Below are positions 1-8,017 of a DNA stretch of 64,000 nt, piece after piece. The notes beneath the pieces are model-generated. The model saw nothing but the letters and a program-made list of their open reading frames with translations. It did no database searches and was not told the origin of the DNA. Position 1 is the stretch's first letter. The number at the start of each line of letters is the position of its first letter. Origin of the DNA: Hwanghaeella sp964350445. GTDB lineage: Bacteria > Pseudomonadota > Alphaproteobacteria > UBA8366 > Aestuariispiraceae. A program made the position numbers and the translations under genes. The stretch lies in assembly GCA_964350445.1 (NCBI GenBank), contig CAYGKA010000011.1, forward strand, positions 30,070-94,069, written 5' to 3'.

Positions 1-2
1 CC

Positions 3-455
3 GAGGAAGTCCTGAGCTTCATTCGGTCGGAGGCGGAAACGGAAGCGGCTGTTCCGACGGACTTGAACGCTTTGGCCGCCTCGATCGTCGAGGAGAAATC
101 CATGGGCGCTACGCCCATAACGTTTACCCAAGCCACGGAAACGGCGCCAATCGCCTGCCGGCCGATTGCCGTGAAGCGTGCTGTGCGCAACCTGATCGAC
201 AATGCCGCCCGTTTCGGGTCATCCGTCGACATTCGCGTGGAACCCAGAAGAAACGGAATCGCCATCGTCATTCGGGACAACGGACCGGGCATGCCGGAAG
301 GAGACTTGGAACGCGCTTTCGAGCCCTTTGTCCGACTGGATCCATCGCGTGGCGCCGATACCGGCGGGGTCGGCCTGGGCCTGTCGATCTGCCGTTCAAT
401 CGCACGCAGCCATGGCGGCGACGTGCGTCTGGAAAATCGTCCGGAAGGGGGTTGA
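3..455 (+). CDS. Sensor histidine kinase, C-terminal part (ATPase domain), truncated by window edge
   Basis: The reading frame is already open at the left edge, so the gene starts upstream. The visible part is the HATPase_c domain of a two-component sensor kinase: N-box NLIDNAARFG, G1 box DNGPGMPEG, F-box FEPFVRLD and G2 box GVGLGLSICRSI. It would bind ATP and phosphorylate a histidine on the missing upstream part. The frame stops right after RPEGG. Shifted by one base at a five-G run (447-451), the sequence continues as LKAEFTLPR and then a stop at 479-481, which is the usual kinase ending. A one-base loss in a G run, real or a sequencing error, is therefore likely. No response regulator is visible. 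The downstream gene is convergent. Confidence 0.85.
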   Translation, partial: EEVLSFIRSEAETEAAVPTDLNALAASIVEEKSMGATPITFTQATETAPIACRPIAVKRAVRNLIDNAARFGSSVDIRVEPRRNGIAIVIRDNGPGMPEGDLERAFEPFVRLDPSRGADTGGVGLGLSICRSIARSHGGDVRLENRPEGG

Positions 456-506
456 AAGCAGAATTTACCCTGCCGCGCTAGGCCCCGCACGCACCGGCGG
501 AAGCGC

Positions 507-1478
507 CTACAACAGAACCGGCCTTTCTTCTTCACCGGACCAGCGCCAAACCGGTCCCTTGCCGGTAAGACGAATACCGCCGCGCCATTGGTCGATACCG
601 TTGGTCCGGACCCAATCGGCTTCACCGGCCAGCAACTGCCGTCCGAAATCGGTGAGCGTGAATTCGTCACGCCAGTCTTCGGTTTCGGTCAAGGCCGGCT
701 GGGTTGCATCGATCAACCCCGCCATGTCATGGAAGAACATGACGTCGCCGAGGAAGGGCGCCGGTTCCGTCTCCTTGTACATGGTGCGAAAAACATCGAC
801 CCCCGTCGTGGCACCGCCGGCGACGGCTTCCAGCATCAACCTTTCGGTCAGGCTCAAACCATCCCGCGTCCAAGGCAGCTCCATCATGTGGCGCAGAAGG
901 GCAGCTTTGAGAAACGGCAAGGCATTGCCCGCGCCGGTTATGAACTGCTGCAACGCCTCCGGCGTTTCTGCTCGAAAGGCAGCCCACGCCTGCTGCGCCT
1001 CCCCGACCATATCCTCCGTCAGCGCAACATCCCAGCCATGCAGGGTACGAAGCTGATCAGGCGACAATTGTCCGAAACCGGTGAACCTATCTTCCCCGGT
1101 GAATTTATCCACCGTCATCATTCGCATGCGGGTCAAAAGTTCGGAACGATCCCGAAGCCGCGACAAAAGATCGATCAGGACGGATTGGTCAAAAAGGTCA
1201 TGCTCGAACCACAGCAGGATACTGTCATATGCGTCCAGGGAGGCGAGCGCCGCTGCTTCGGACTCCAGACGATCCAAGGCTTTCGTCTCGGATAGAATGT
1301 CCCAGCCGGCGATATACCGGGCACGCATTCTACGGTAGTCTTCGTCCGCCACGCCGGAGGGAACCGGGCCGCGGCATACCGGGTCGCCCCATTCCAAAAA
1401 ATCACCGTCGAAACCGGCGGTTCTCAGGTTTTCCCGAATGTCCGATCCACACCGGATGTGAAGAATGCGTTCACTCAT
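507..1478 (-). CDS. DUF1835 domain-containing protein
   Basis: 323 residues, starting at an ATG. The N-terminus (HIRCGSDIRENL, then FLEWGDPVCRGPVP) matches the DUF1835 family, followed by an aspartate-rich helical part (LWFEHDLFDQ) and a C-terminal half resembling the usual DUF3658 companion. Family members are cytoplasmic proteins of unknown biochemical role. There is no signal peptide or membrane segment. It faces the partial kinase convergently and lies about 80 bases downstream of the crotonase-family gene on the same strand. The family call is by recognition only; function is unknown. Confidence 0.7.
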   Translation of the reverse strand: MSERILHIRCGSDIRENLRTAGFDGDFLEWGDPVCRGPVPSGVADEDYRRMRARYIAGWDILSETKALDRLESEAAALASLDAYDSILLWFEHDLFDQSVLIDLLSRLRDRSELLTRMRMMTVDKFTGEDRFTGFGQLSPDQLRTLHGWDVALTEDMVGEAQQAWAAFRAETPEALQQFITGAGNALPFLKAALLRHMMELPWTRDGLSLTERLMLEAVAGGATTGVDVFRTMYKETEPAPFLGDVMFFHDMAGLIDATQPALTETEDWRDEFTLTDFGRQLLAGEADWVRTNGIDQWRGGIRLTGKGPVWRWSGEEERPVLL

Positions 1479-1558
1479 CGCCGGTCCGCCATCCCAATTC
1501 TCCGCCCCATCGTCACATTATATGGGTAGAGGGTCGCGGCGAACCAACCCTTTGCCCC

Positions 1559-2353
1559 TCAACGTCCCTTGAAAACCGGCTTCCGCTTGTTCAGGAAGGC
1601 GTTGAGGCCTTCCTTACCGTCCTCGCTACCGACGCTTTTCGAAATCGCCCGGCTTTCCTTTTCCATCTGCGTTTCAAAGGAATTGGACGACCCTTCGAGA
1701 AGCAGGCGTTTGGTCCGTCCAAAAGCCGCGGTCGGCCCCGCGGCCAATTGCGCCGCCATGTCATCGACGAACGCATCCAATTCGGCGGCAGAGACCACGC
1801 GGTTGATCATGCCCCAGTCTTCCGCCTCTGCCGCCGAGAGAACCCGATTCGTGAGGGCCAGGTCATAGGCCCGGCGCAGACCGACCAGACGCGGCAGGTA
1901 AAAGGAAGAACTGCCGTCCGGCGACAAACCCGCCCGCGTATAGGCCATGGTGAATTTGGCTTCGTCCGACGCGACGATCAGATCGCATCCAAGCGCGACG
2001 CTAAGCCCACCCCCGGCCGCCGTGCCGGCCACTTTGGCAATGACAGGCGCGTCACCGCGCGCGAACCGCGACATTGCCGAATGCAGATTGGTGGTCATCG
2101 CCTTGACGAGTTGCGGAGACCTCACCCCGGCTTTTTCGAAAGCCGACAGGTCGCCGCCGGCGCAGAAAAACCGGCCGCCCGCCCCTTCCATCACGATGCA
2201 CCGTGCTTCAGGCGTATGGTCCAATTCAATTGCCGCATCCATCAGATCCAGCGTCATCTGCAGATCCAGCGCGTTTGCCGCATCGGGCCTGTTCAGGACG
2301 ATGCGGGCGACGCCGTTGTCGCAGATGGTCAACGTGATGGTTTCGTAAGACAT
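1559..2353 (-). CDS. Enoyl-CoA hydratase/isomerase family protein (PaaG-like)
   Basis: 264 residues of a crotonase-fold acyl-CoA enzyme. The oxyanion-hole segment GRFFCAGGDLSAF and the second loop AAGGGLSVALGCDLIVAS are typical. At the catalytic position the segment AGLSPDGSSS carries an aspartate, as in PaaG-type isomerases, rather than the two glutamates of classical hydratases. It probably isomerises or hydrates an unsaturated acyl-CoA in the cytoplasm, in aromatic or fatty-acid breakdown. The start chosen (ATG at 2353) follows a GGGGAGG ribosome site; a longer in-frame extension to 2392 lacks one. No other beta-oxidation gene is adjacent, so the substrate is open. Confidence 0.85.
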   Translation of the reverse strand: MSYETITLTICDNGVARIVLNRPDAANALDLQMTLDLMDAAIELDHTPEARCIVMEGAGGRFFCAGGDLSAFEKAGVRSPQLVKAMTTNLHSAMSRFARGDAPVIAKVAGTAAGGGLSVALGCDLIVASDEAKFTMAYTRAGLSPDGSSSFYLPRLVGLRRAYDLALTNRVLSAAEAEDWGMINRVVSAAELDAFVDDMAAQLAAGPTAAFGRTKRLLLEGSSNSFETQMEKESRAISKSVGSEDGKEGLNAFLNKRKPVFKGR

Positions 2354-2423
2354 GGAGGCCTCCCCGATACATGGTCCTTTTTGGTTGCCCAAATCATGAC
2401 CGCGCCATCGGGGGAAACAAGTG

Positions 2424-2966
2424 CTAAACGTCCGCTTCGGCCCGTTCCAAGCAGGTTCTCAACCATGTCCGGCGCTTGTCCGTATGGGCGATTTCCTGGT
2501 CCAGCCATTCCGCGAACATGCCGCTGGCCCCTGTCCTGCGAAGATCCTCGAGGCGAGCCAATTCCGTTTCGGTGAGTTCAAGCAGCAAGTCGATTTGATC
2601 GGCCCTGTCTTCGGCCGCCAATTGATCCAGATAGCGCAGTTTCAAAGCCAGGACGAGTCGCTGAATATCGTTCAACGGCGCGCGGAGCGTCGAGAGCATC
2701 AGTTTGTCGAAAGTGTCCCGGCCCGCCTGCGTCAGCCGCATGGGCGCCTTATCTCCGCTGGCGCCGCCCGCCGCTTCGATCAGACCTTCGAGGCGCAAGA
2801 CTTCCAGCGAAGACCCCAATAATTCCAGAGACGGTCCGACCATGCGCTCGACGAAATGCCGAACGCCGGAAGCCAGATCGGAATAGGTAACCTCGCCTTC
2901 CGTCAGCGCGCCCAGCACGGCGAGCCGCATGGTTTCCGCAGGGGTAAGGGACTTGTCACCATACAT
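2424..2966 (-). CDS. PadR-like winged-helix transcriptional regulator
   Basis: About 180 residues. The N-terminal third (TMRLAVLGALTEGEVTYSDLA through LRLEGLIEA and a wing ending RLTQAGRD) reads as a PadR-type winged helix. The rest is helical and charged (ELTETELARLEDLRR), like the PadR C-terminal dimerisation region. It lies just upstream of the enoyl-CoA isomerase gene on the same strand (70 bases), so it may control that gene. The start is uncertain: an ATG at 2966 or a TTG at 2996 fit about equally well, neither with a strong ribosome site. The target genes and ligand cannot be seen. Confidence 0.6.
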   Translation of the reverse strand: MYGDKSLTPAETMRLAVLGALTEGEVTYSDLASGVRHFVERMVGPSLELLGSSLEVLRLEGLIEAAGGASGDKAPMRLTQAGRDTFDKLMLSTLRAPLNDIQRLVLALKLRYLDQLAAEDRADQIDLLLELTETELARLEDLRRTGASGMFAEWLDQEIAHTDKRRTWLRTCLERAEADV

Positions 2967-3075
2967 CGCGTCTATCCAATCATCGGAGAGGCTCAATCTT
3001 CACCATGCGACACATAGTGTTTGTGCGAACGGTTCGCAACAAGTGATTCAACCGACCGGGCGACATTGGGACTTC

Positions 3076-3993
3076 TTAGCCGGGAGACAATCCCCGCATC
3101 CGCTCGTTGCGGCGGCGCAGCAGCTCCAAGGTGATGAGAAGCAGAATGGAAATCGCAACCAGGATCGTCGCCACCGCGAGAATGGTGGGACTGATCTGTT
3201 CACGCAGGCCGGACCACATCTGCCGCGGAATCGTGCGCTGTTCGAATTCGGTCAAGAAGATGACGGCGACCACCTCATCGAATGACGTAATGAAGGCGAA
3301 CAAGCCACCGGAAATCACGCCGGGTGCGATCAACGGCACGATCACCTTGAAGAAGGTGCGTTGCGGAGTTGCGCCGAGGCTGGCCGAGGCACGTACCAGA
3401 TTATTGTCGAAGCCGGACAAGGTCGCCGTAACGGTAATCACGACGAAAGGCGTACCCAAGGCGGCATGCGCCAGAATGATCCCAGGAAAAGTCTGCGCCA
3501 AGCCGATATCCGAATAGAAGAAAAACATTCCGGCGGAGGAAATGATGATGGGTACGATCATCGGCGAAATCATGACCGCCGTGATCAGTTTGCGGTACGG
3601 CATGTGCGCCCGCGTGAGTCCCAACGCGGCCAAGGTTCCCAACGATGTGGAAATCAATGTCGCGAAAATCCCGATAATGAAGGAGTTCTTGGTCGAGTGA
3701 ACCCACTGCGCATTGTTCCAGGAATCGGCGATGAAACCAAAACCGAATGGCTGGTCCGGGTCCGCCATGCCGTTCTTGAAGATATCCACATACCAACGCG
3801 TCGAGTAGGCGTCAGCGTTCAGGGCCAACATGTCTTTTGTATAGGTGAAGTAAGGCTCCGCATTGAAGCTGAGCGGGATCATCACCAGGATCGGCATGAT
3901 CAGGAAGATCAAGACCGCGCCGCAGAATGTCCGGAAAGTATAATGCCAAACAACGTCAAGCGGTGTCGCATAGGGAGGAAGCGAAGATGCCAT
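3076..3993 (-). CDS. potC: ABC transporter permease, spermidine/putrescine type (PotC-like)
   Basis: 305 residues with about six membrane helices, beginning with one near residues 15-45 (LIFLIMPILVMIPLSF). The permease EAA loop is visible as ASASLGATPQRTFFKVIVPLIAPG, which docks the ATPase. This is the second inner-membrane subunit of a polyamine-type importer. It is the last gene of the minus-strand run potA-potD-potB-potC and begins 16 bases after potB. A GGGAG ribosome site precedes the ATG. Exact substrate (putrescine, spermidine or a related cation) is inferred from family only. Confidence 0.85.
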   Translation of the reverse strand: MASSLPPYATPLDVVWHYTFRTFCGAVLIFLIMPILVMIPLSFNAEPYFTYTKDMLALNADAYSTRWYVDIFKNGMADPDQPFGFGFIADSWNNAQWVHSTKNSFIIGIFATLISTSLGTLAALGLTRAHMPYRKLITAVMISPMIVPIIISSAGMFFFYSDIGLAQTFPGIILAHAALGTPFVVITVTATLSGFDNNLVRASASLGATPQRTFFKVIVPLIAPGVISGGLFAFITSFDEVVAVIFLTEFEQRTIPRQMWSGLREQISPTILAVATILVAISILLLITLELLRRRNERMRGLSPG

Positions 3994-4009
3994 TTTCCGA
4001 CGGTCTCCC

Positions 4010-5299
4010 TTATCCGAGTTTCATGTTGTTGATGCCGACGATGCGATCGTAGAGCCAATAAAGCGCAAGCACCCCTGCCAACAACATTGTCCCGAGCGCA
4101 GCCGCCAAGCCCCAGTTTAGGGAGCGCTGCATGTGGTAAGCGATGAAGTTGGAAATCATCTGGCCGTCCTGACCGCCGACAAGGGCAGGCGTGATGTAGT
4201 ACCCGATGGCCAGGATGAACACCAAAATACATCCGGCACCCAGGCCAGGCACGGTCTGCGGCAGATAAACTTTCACGAAGGCAAAAGCCGGCGTTGCCCC
4301 CAAGGACCGCGCAGCCCGCATATAGGACGGCGAGACGCCCTTCATGACGCTATAGAGCGGCAGAATCATGAACGGCAAAAGAATATGCGTCATGGCGATG
4401 ATCGTGCCGGTCATGTTGTAGATAAGCTGCGGTCTCTCCGCCCCCTCGCCGACGAGGCCCAGGAATCCAAGTGCCTCCAAGAACACCCCGTTTTGGCCGA
4501 GCACCACGATCCAACTTGTCGTTCGAACCAGTAGCGAGGTCCAGAAGGGCAGCAGCACGAAAATGATGAGGAGGTTTGAAATACGCAGCGGTAACGTGGC
4601 GAGCAAGTACGAGACCGGATAGGCGAGCGCGACACAAATGACCGTCACCAGGACGCCGATCCACAAAGTCCGCAGCCAAAGCGTTACATAGATCTGCCGT
4701 TCCGGGGGTTGGGATATGATATCCCCGTCCACATTCTTCTGCAGATCCAACGCCGCAAGGAACTGCAACGTGGAATATTTGCCCGACAAGCGATCGACCG
4801 TCGCCCAGACCTCAGGATCGCCCCAGGTGTCATCGGTATCCAAAAACGCTTCCTTATAGGGGGACGTGAAATTAGAGGCCCTTCGCGCCGTCTTGGTGAT
4901 GACACTGCGAACACCGGCGGTTTCGTAGTTGAGCCGCGTCGCGAGTTTACCGATGAGGGCCTTGCCGTCCCCGTCCGCGCCGCCGTCGCGAAGAAACGCC
5001 AAATCTTCGGCCAGCGCGGCATAGACCGGCTCATCCGGGGGGACGCTGCGGTCGTTCCAGCTCTCCAAAGCCACAATCGTCTTTGGAAGCGCGTTGTAGA
5101 CGACCGGGTCATCGACGCTGCGAAACAGCATCTGGCCGATCGGTATGATGAAGGTAAGCAAAATGAAAATAGCAAGGGGTGCGACCATCAACAGCGCTTG
5201 CATGCGCGCGCGAGCGGTCGCCTTTCGGAGCCTCTGCTTCAGACTCTGCCCGTCAGCAATGCTATAGGGGGTATTCCCAGTTGCGGCTGCATCGGTCAT
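4010..5299 (-). CDS. potB: ABC transporter permease, spermidine/putrescine type (PotB-like) with large periplasmic insert
   Basis: 429 residues, well above the roughly 280-320 usual for PotB. Membrane helix 1 is at about residues 34-60 and the next helix begins only near 207. The roughly 145 residues between them are soluble and charged and should lie in the periplasm. The remaining helices and the EAA loop (AARSLGATPAFAFVKVYLPQTVPG) are normal, as is the closing segment GGQDGQMISNFI. It forms the inner-membrane channel with PotC. A 10-bp hairpin separates it from potD upstream, which probably lowers its expression relative to the binding protein. Confidence 0.85.
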   Translation of the reverse strand: MTDAAATGNTPYSIADGQSLKQRLRKATARARMQALLMVAPLAIFILLTFIIPIGQMLFRSVDDPVVYNALPKTIVALESWNDRSVPPDEPVYAALAEDLAFLRDGGADGDGKALIGKLATRLNYETAGVRSVITKTARRASNFTSPYKEAFLDTDDTWGDPEVWATVDRLSGKYSTLQFLAALDLQKNVDGDIISQPPERQIYVTLWLRTLWIGVLVTVICVALAYPVSYLLATLPLRISNLLIIFVLLPFWTSLLVRTTSWIVVLGQNGVFLEALGFLGLVGEGAERPQLIYNMTGTIIAMTHILLPFMILPLYSVMKGVSPSYMRAARSLGATPAFAFVKVYLPQTVPGLGAGCILVFILAIGYYITPALVGGQDGQMISNFIAYHMQRSLNWGLAAALGTMLLAGVLALYWLYDRIVGINNMKLG

Positions 5300-5336
5300 T
5301 CGTCTGCGGCTCCCCTCAAAACCAAATGGACAAAAC

Positions 5337-5362
5337 CGCCGGGGACAAAACCGTCCCCGGCG
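5337..5362 (-). terminator. Intercistronic hairpin between potD and potB (attenuator or partial terminator)
   Basis: A perfect 10-bp inverted repeat (5337-5346 with 5353-5362, loop of six) lies after the potD stop. On the minus strand the stem is followed by GGTTTTGTCC, a short U tract. In binding-protein transporters such hairpins stabilise the upstream message or end most transcripts, giving excess binding protein over permease. Confidence 0.6.
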
Positions 5363-5378
5363 AATTTAACACTGTCGA

Positions 5379-6464
5379 CTATTGAGCCAGCCAAGCGTTG
5401 AAACGCTCGTTCAACTCGTCCTGATGGTCGGCCCAGAACTCGAAATCGTTCTGAAGCGCATTCTTGAAGTTTTCCGGCGCGGTCGGCATATGCGGAGCCA
5501 TCGGGATACCCGCTTCGGCGTGGTCACCGATCAACGGGTTCGAAGACTTGCGGACCGGACCGTAGGAGATCCAGGCCGCCTGGTCAGCGAGGCGCTGCGT
5601 GCCGGTCGAATAGGCAATGAACTTCAGGGCTTCTTCCTTGTTCGGCGTGCCTTTCGGGATGACCCAGAGGTCAAGGTCCCATACCTGACCGTCCCAGACG
5701 ATCTCGAACGGCTTGTTCTCGGTCGCGACCGCGTTGAAGACACGGCCGTTATACGCCGAGGACATCACAACTTCGCCATCCGCCAGCATCTGCGGCGGCT
5801 GCGCACCGGCTTCCCACCAGATCACGCTGTCCTTGATAGTATCCAGCTTCGCGAACGCGCGGTCGATGCCTTCCGGCGTACCGAGGACATCGTAAACTTC
5901 GTCAACCGGAACGCCGTCTGCGATCAGGGCGAATTCCAGGTTTGGCTTCGGCCCCTTGCGCAGACCACGCTTGCCCGGGAACGTCTTCGTGTCGAAGAAG
6001 TCAGCCATCGTCTTCGGGCCGCCTGCCGGGAACTTGGTCTTGTCATAAGCATAGATCGTCGACCAGACGATCGTGCCAACAGAACAATCCGTGATCGTGT
6101 TCGGCAGGAAGTCTTCCGAAGCGGGCGTCCCATCCGGCGCCGGAGGCAGGATCGACTTGTCGATCGGCTCCAACAGGCCTTCGTCACAACCGCGAACCGC
6201 ATCGGACAATTCCACGTCGACCAGATCCCACGTGACATTGCCGGCTTCAACCTGGGCCTTCACCTCGGCAAGACCGCCGGAATAATCTTCGGATTTGATC
6301 TTCGTACCGGTCTCGGCCGTGTAGGGCTCGTGATACGCTTTGACTTGGCTCTTTGTGTAAGCACCGCCCCAGGAAACGATCGTCAGTTCGGCAGCATTGG
6401 CCGCACCGCCCATCGCGAAGGCGATTCCGGATGCCAGAATCGTACTTTTCATCCAATGGTTCAT
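5379..6464 (-). CDS. potD: ABC transporter periplasmic substrate-binding protein, polyamine type (PotD-like)
   Basis: 361 residues with a Sec signal peptide (MNHWMKSTILASGIAFAMGG, cleavage after about AANA). The mature start ELTIVSWGGAYTKSQ and the acidic/aromatic pocket segments (SEDYSGG, WDLVDVELSD, WDLDLWVIP) match the spermidine/putrescine-binding family. It captures substrate in the periplasm for PotB/PotC. The chosen ATG at 6464 has a GGGAG ribosome site seven bases upstream; an in-frame ATG at 6488 lacks one and would precede the signal peptide. The exact ligand is not determined by sequence alone. Confidence 0.85.
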   Translation of the reverse strand: MNHWMKSTILASGIAFAMGGAANAAELTIVSWGGAYTKSQVKAYHEPYTAETGTKIKSEDYSGGLAEVKAQVEAGNVTWDLVDVELSDAVRGCDEGLLEPIDKSILPPAPDGTPASEDFLPNTITDCSVGTIVWSTIYAYDKTKFPAGGPKTMADFFDTKTFPGKRGLRKGPKPNLEFALIADGVPVDEVYDVLGTPEGIDRAFAKLDTIKDSVIWWEAGAQPPQMLADGEVVMSSAYNGRVFNAVATENKPFEIVWDGQVWDLDLWVIPKGTPNKEEALKFIAYSTGTQRLADQAAWISYGPVRKSSNPLIGDHAEAGIPMAPHMPTAPENFKNALQNDFEFWADHQDELNERFNAWLAQ

Positions 6465-6584
6465 ACTATAACTCCCTACATTACGCATATTGCGTTATGC
6501 AATCTGCCAGTTCATCGATAGGCTGCTAAGGTTTCCCCGCGCGGCCCATTGCTTCCAATTCCGCGCCTTCACCCCCTCGGTCGT

Positions 6585-7688
6585 CTATGCCGCGCTTCCA
6601 GGCGCGTCGAGCGCGCGGCAATCTTCCATGGTCCAACCGACCCGGACCTCGTCCCCAACGTTCAAGGTGGCGTGCCCATGGGCATTCGGCACCTTTACAA
6701 TAAACTCGTCATTGCCGCTGACGGTCATTCGGGTCCGTATGTGGTCACCGAGGTAAATCAACTCCAGCACTTTGCCGGAGACCACATTTTCAACGGCCCC
6801 CTCCGCAGGAGAGACGATTACCCGCTCCGGACGCAGAGAAAGGGTCGTCCTGGTTCCGGGCCCCTCGGTATTTACCTTGAGGGATTTGACGACTCCGCCA
6901 CCACCGTCCAGCTCCACGAAACATCCATCGCCCGAAACCTCTTTAACGGTTCCGTACAGCCGGTTGTTCTCACCGATGAAGTAGGCGACGAAGGCGTTTA
7001 CCGGACGCTCGTAGAGTTCTTCCGGTGGCGCCAATTGCTGAATGATGCCGTCATCGAAGACCGCGACGCGGTTCGACATCGTCAATGCTTCCGACTGATC
7101 GTGCGTCACATAGACGACCGAGACCCCGACATTCTCGTGAATGTGCTTGATCTCGTACTGCATCTCTTCACGCAGGTTCTTGTCCAGGGCGCCGAGCGGT
7201 TCGTCCATAAGGACCAGATCGGGGTCGAACACCAAGGCGCGCGCGACAGCGACGCGTTGCTGCTGACCACCCGACAACTGGCCCGGCCTGCGTCCGCCGA
7301 ACTCGGAAAGGCGCACCATGTCCAACGCGCGGCGCACTTTTTCCTCAACCTCGGATTTACCCATATTCCTAACCGTGAGCGGAAAGGCGAGGTTTTCGGC
7401 AACCGTCATATGCGGGAACAAGGCATAGTTCTGAAACACCATGCCAATGCCGCGCTTATGGGGCGGAACATTGTTGATTGGGTTTTTGTTAAGGTAAATC
7501 TCACCATGCGTGGCGGGTTCGAACCCGGCCAGCATCATCAGGCAGGTGGTTTTACCGGATCCGGACGGTCCTAACATTGTCAGGAACTCGCCCCTCTCAA
7601 CGTCCAAATTCAGGTTCTTAACGACGAGGTTCTCGCCGTCGTAGCTTTTTTGGACGTTTTCAAAACGAACAATATTGTCGGTGGTCAT
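6585..7688 (-). CDS. potA: ABC transporter ATP-binding protein, polyamine type (PotA-like)
   Basis: 367 residues. The nucleotide-binding domain shows Walker A GPSGSGKTT, the Q-loop region, signature LSGGQQQRVAVARAL, Walker B LVLMDEPLGALD and switch histidine VTHDQ. From about residue 240 a TOBE-type regulatory domain follows (GENNRLYGTVKEV, LRPERVIVSP). It powers uptake by PotB/PotC with PotD. It is the first gene of the minus-strand unit; potD begins about 120 bases downstream. Confidence 0.88.
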   Translation of the reverse strand: MTTDNIVRFENVQKSYDGENLVVKNLNLDVERGEFLTMLGPSGSGKTTCLMMLAGFEPATHGEIYLNKNPINNVPPHKRGIGMVFQNYALFPHMTVAENLAFPLTVRNMGKSEVEEKVRRALDMVRLSEFGGRRPGQLSGGQQQRVAVARALVFDPDLVLMDEPLGALDKNLREEMQYEIKHIHENVGVSVVYVTHDQSEALTMSNRVAVFDDGIIQQLAPPEELYERPVNAFVAYFIGENNRLYGTVKEVSGDGCFVELDGGGGVVKSLKVNTEGPGTRTTLSLRPERVIVSPAEGAVENVVSGKVLELIYLGDHIRTRMTVSGNDEFIVKVPNAHGHATLNVGDEVRVGWTMEDCRALDAPGSAA

Positions 7689-8017
7689 CCCGATTTAATT
7701 AGCCTCTCGCACAACGGCCGGCCTTCCCCCTCCCCAGGGTTGAGCAGCCAAAATGCTCCTGTTCATCATTATGAGTCGTACCGATTTTTCCGGTACGCAC
7801 AGCTCTATTTAGCGGCTGATTTGATTACCCTAGCGCAGTGAAATGGGAGTTGGCCAGGGCAAAGTCGAAAAAAAATTGTAACAATGCACCGCGGGCCGCA
7901 CGGCCTGGTGCGCCCATATTTGTCTTTTGAAAAAGCGAAATCTACTTGCGGGATAGCGACGAAACTTCCCCGCCCGGAAGAACCGGCGGAAAAGCCGCCC
8001 TTCCGCTTCGGCTGCTG
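7689..8017. other. Intergenic region between hemA and potA
   Basis: 329 bases with no credible gene. It holds a weak hairpin just after the hemA stop (about 7985-7999, GGCGG/CCGCC arms, poor U tract) and a perfect inverted repeat at 7777-7797 (arms CGTACCG/CGGTACG, 7-base spacer). The repeat lies about 90 bases upstream of potA and could be an operator. The potA promoter must lie here, but I could not assign it with confidence. Confidence 0.5.

Noticed and set aside
588..1295. Long open frames antisense to the DUF1835 gene and many similar frames elsewhere
   Set aside because: High G+C content keeps antisense frames open; their products are Arg/Pro/Gly-rich and match no family.
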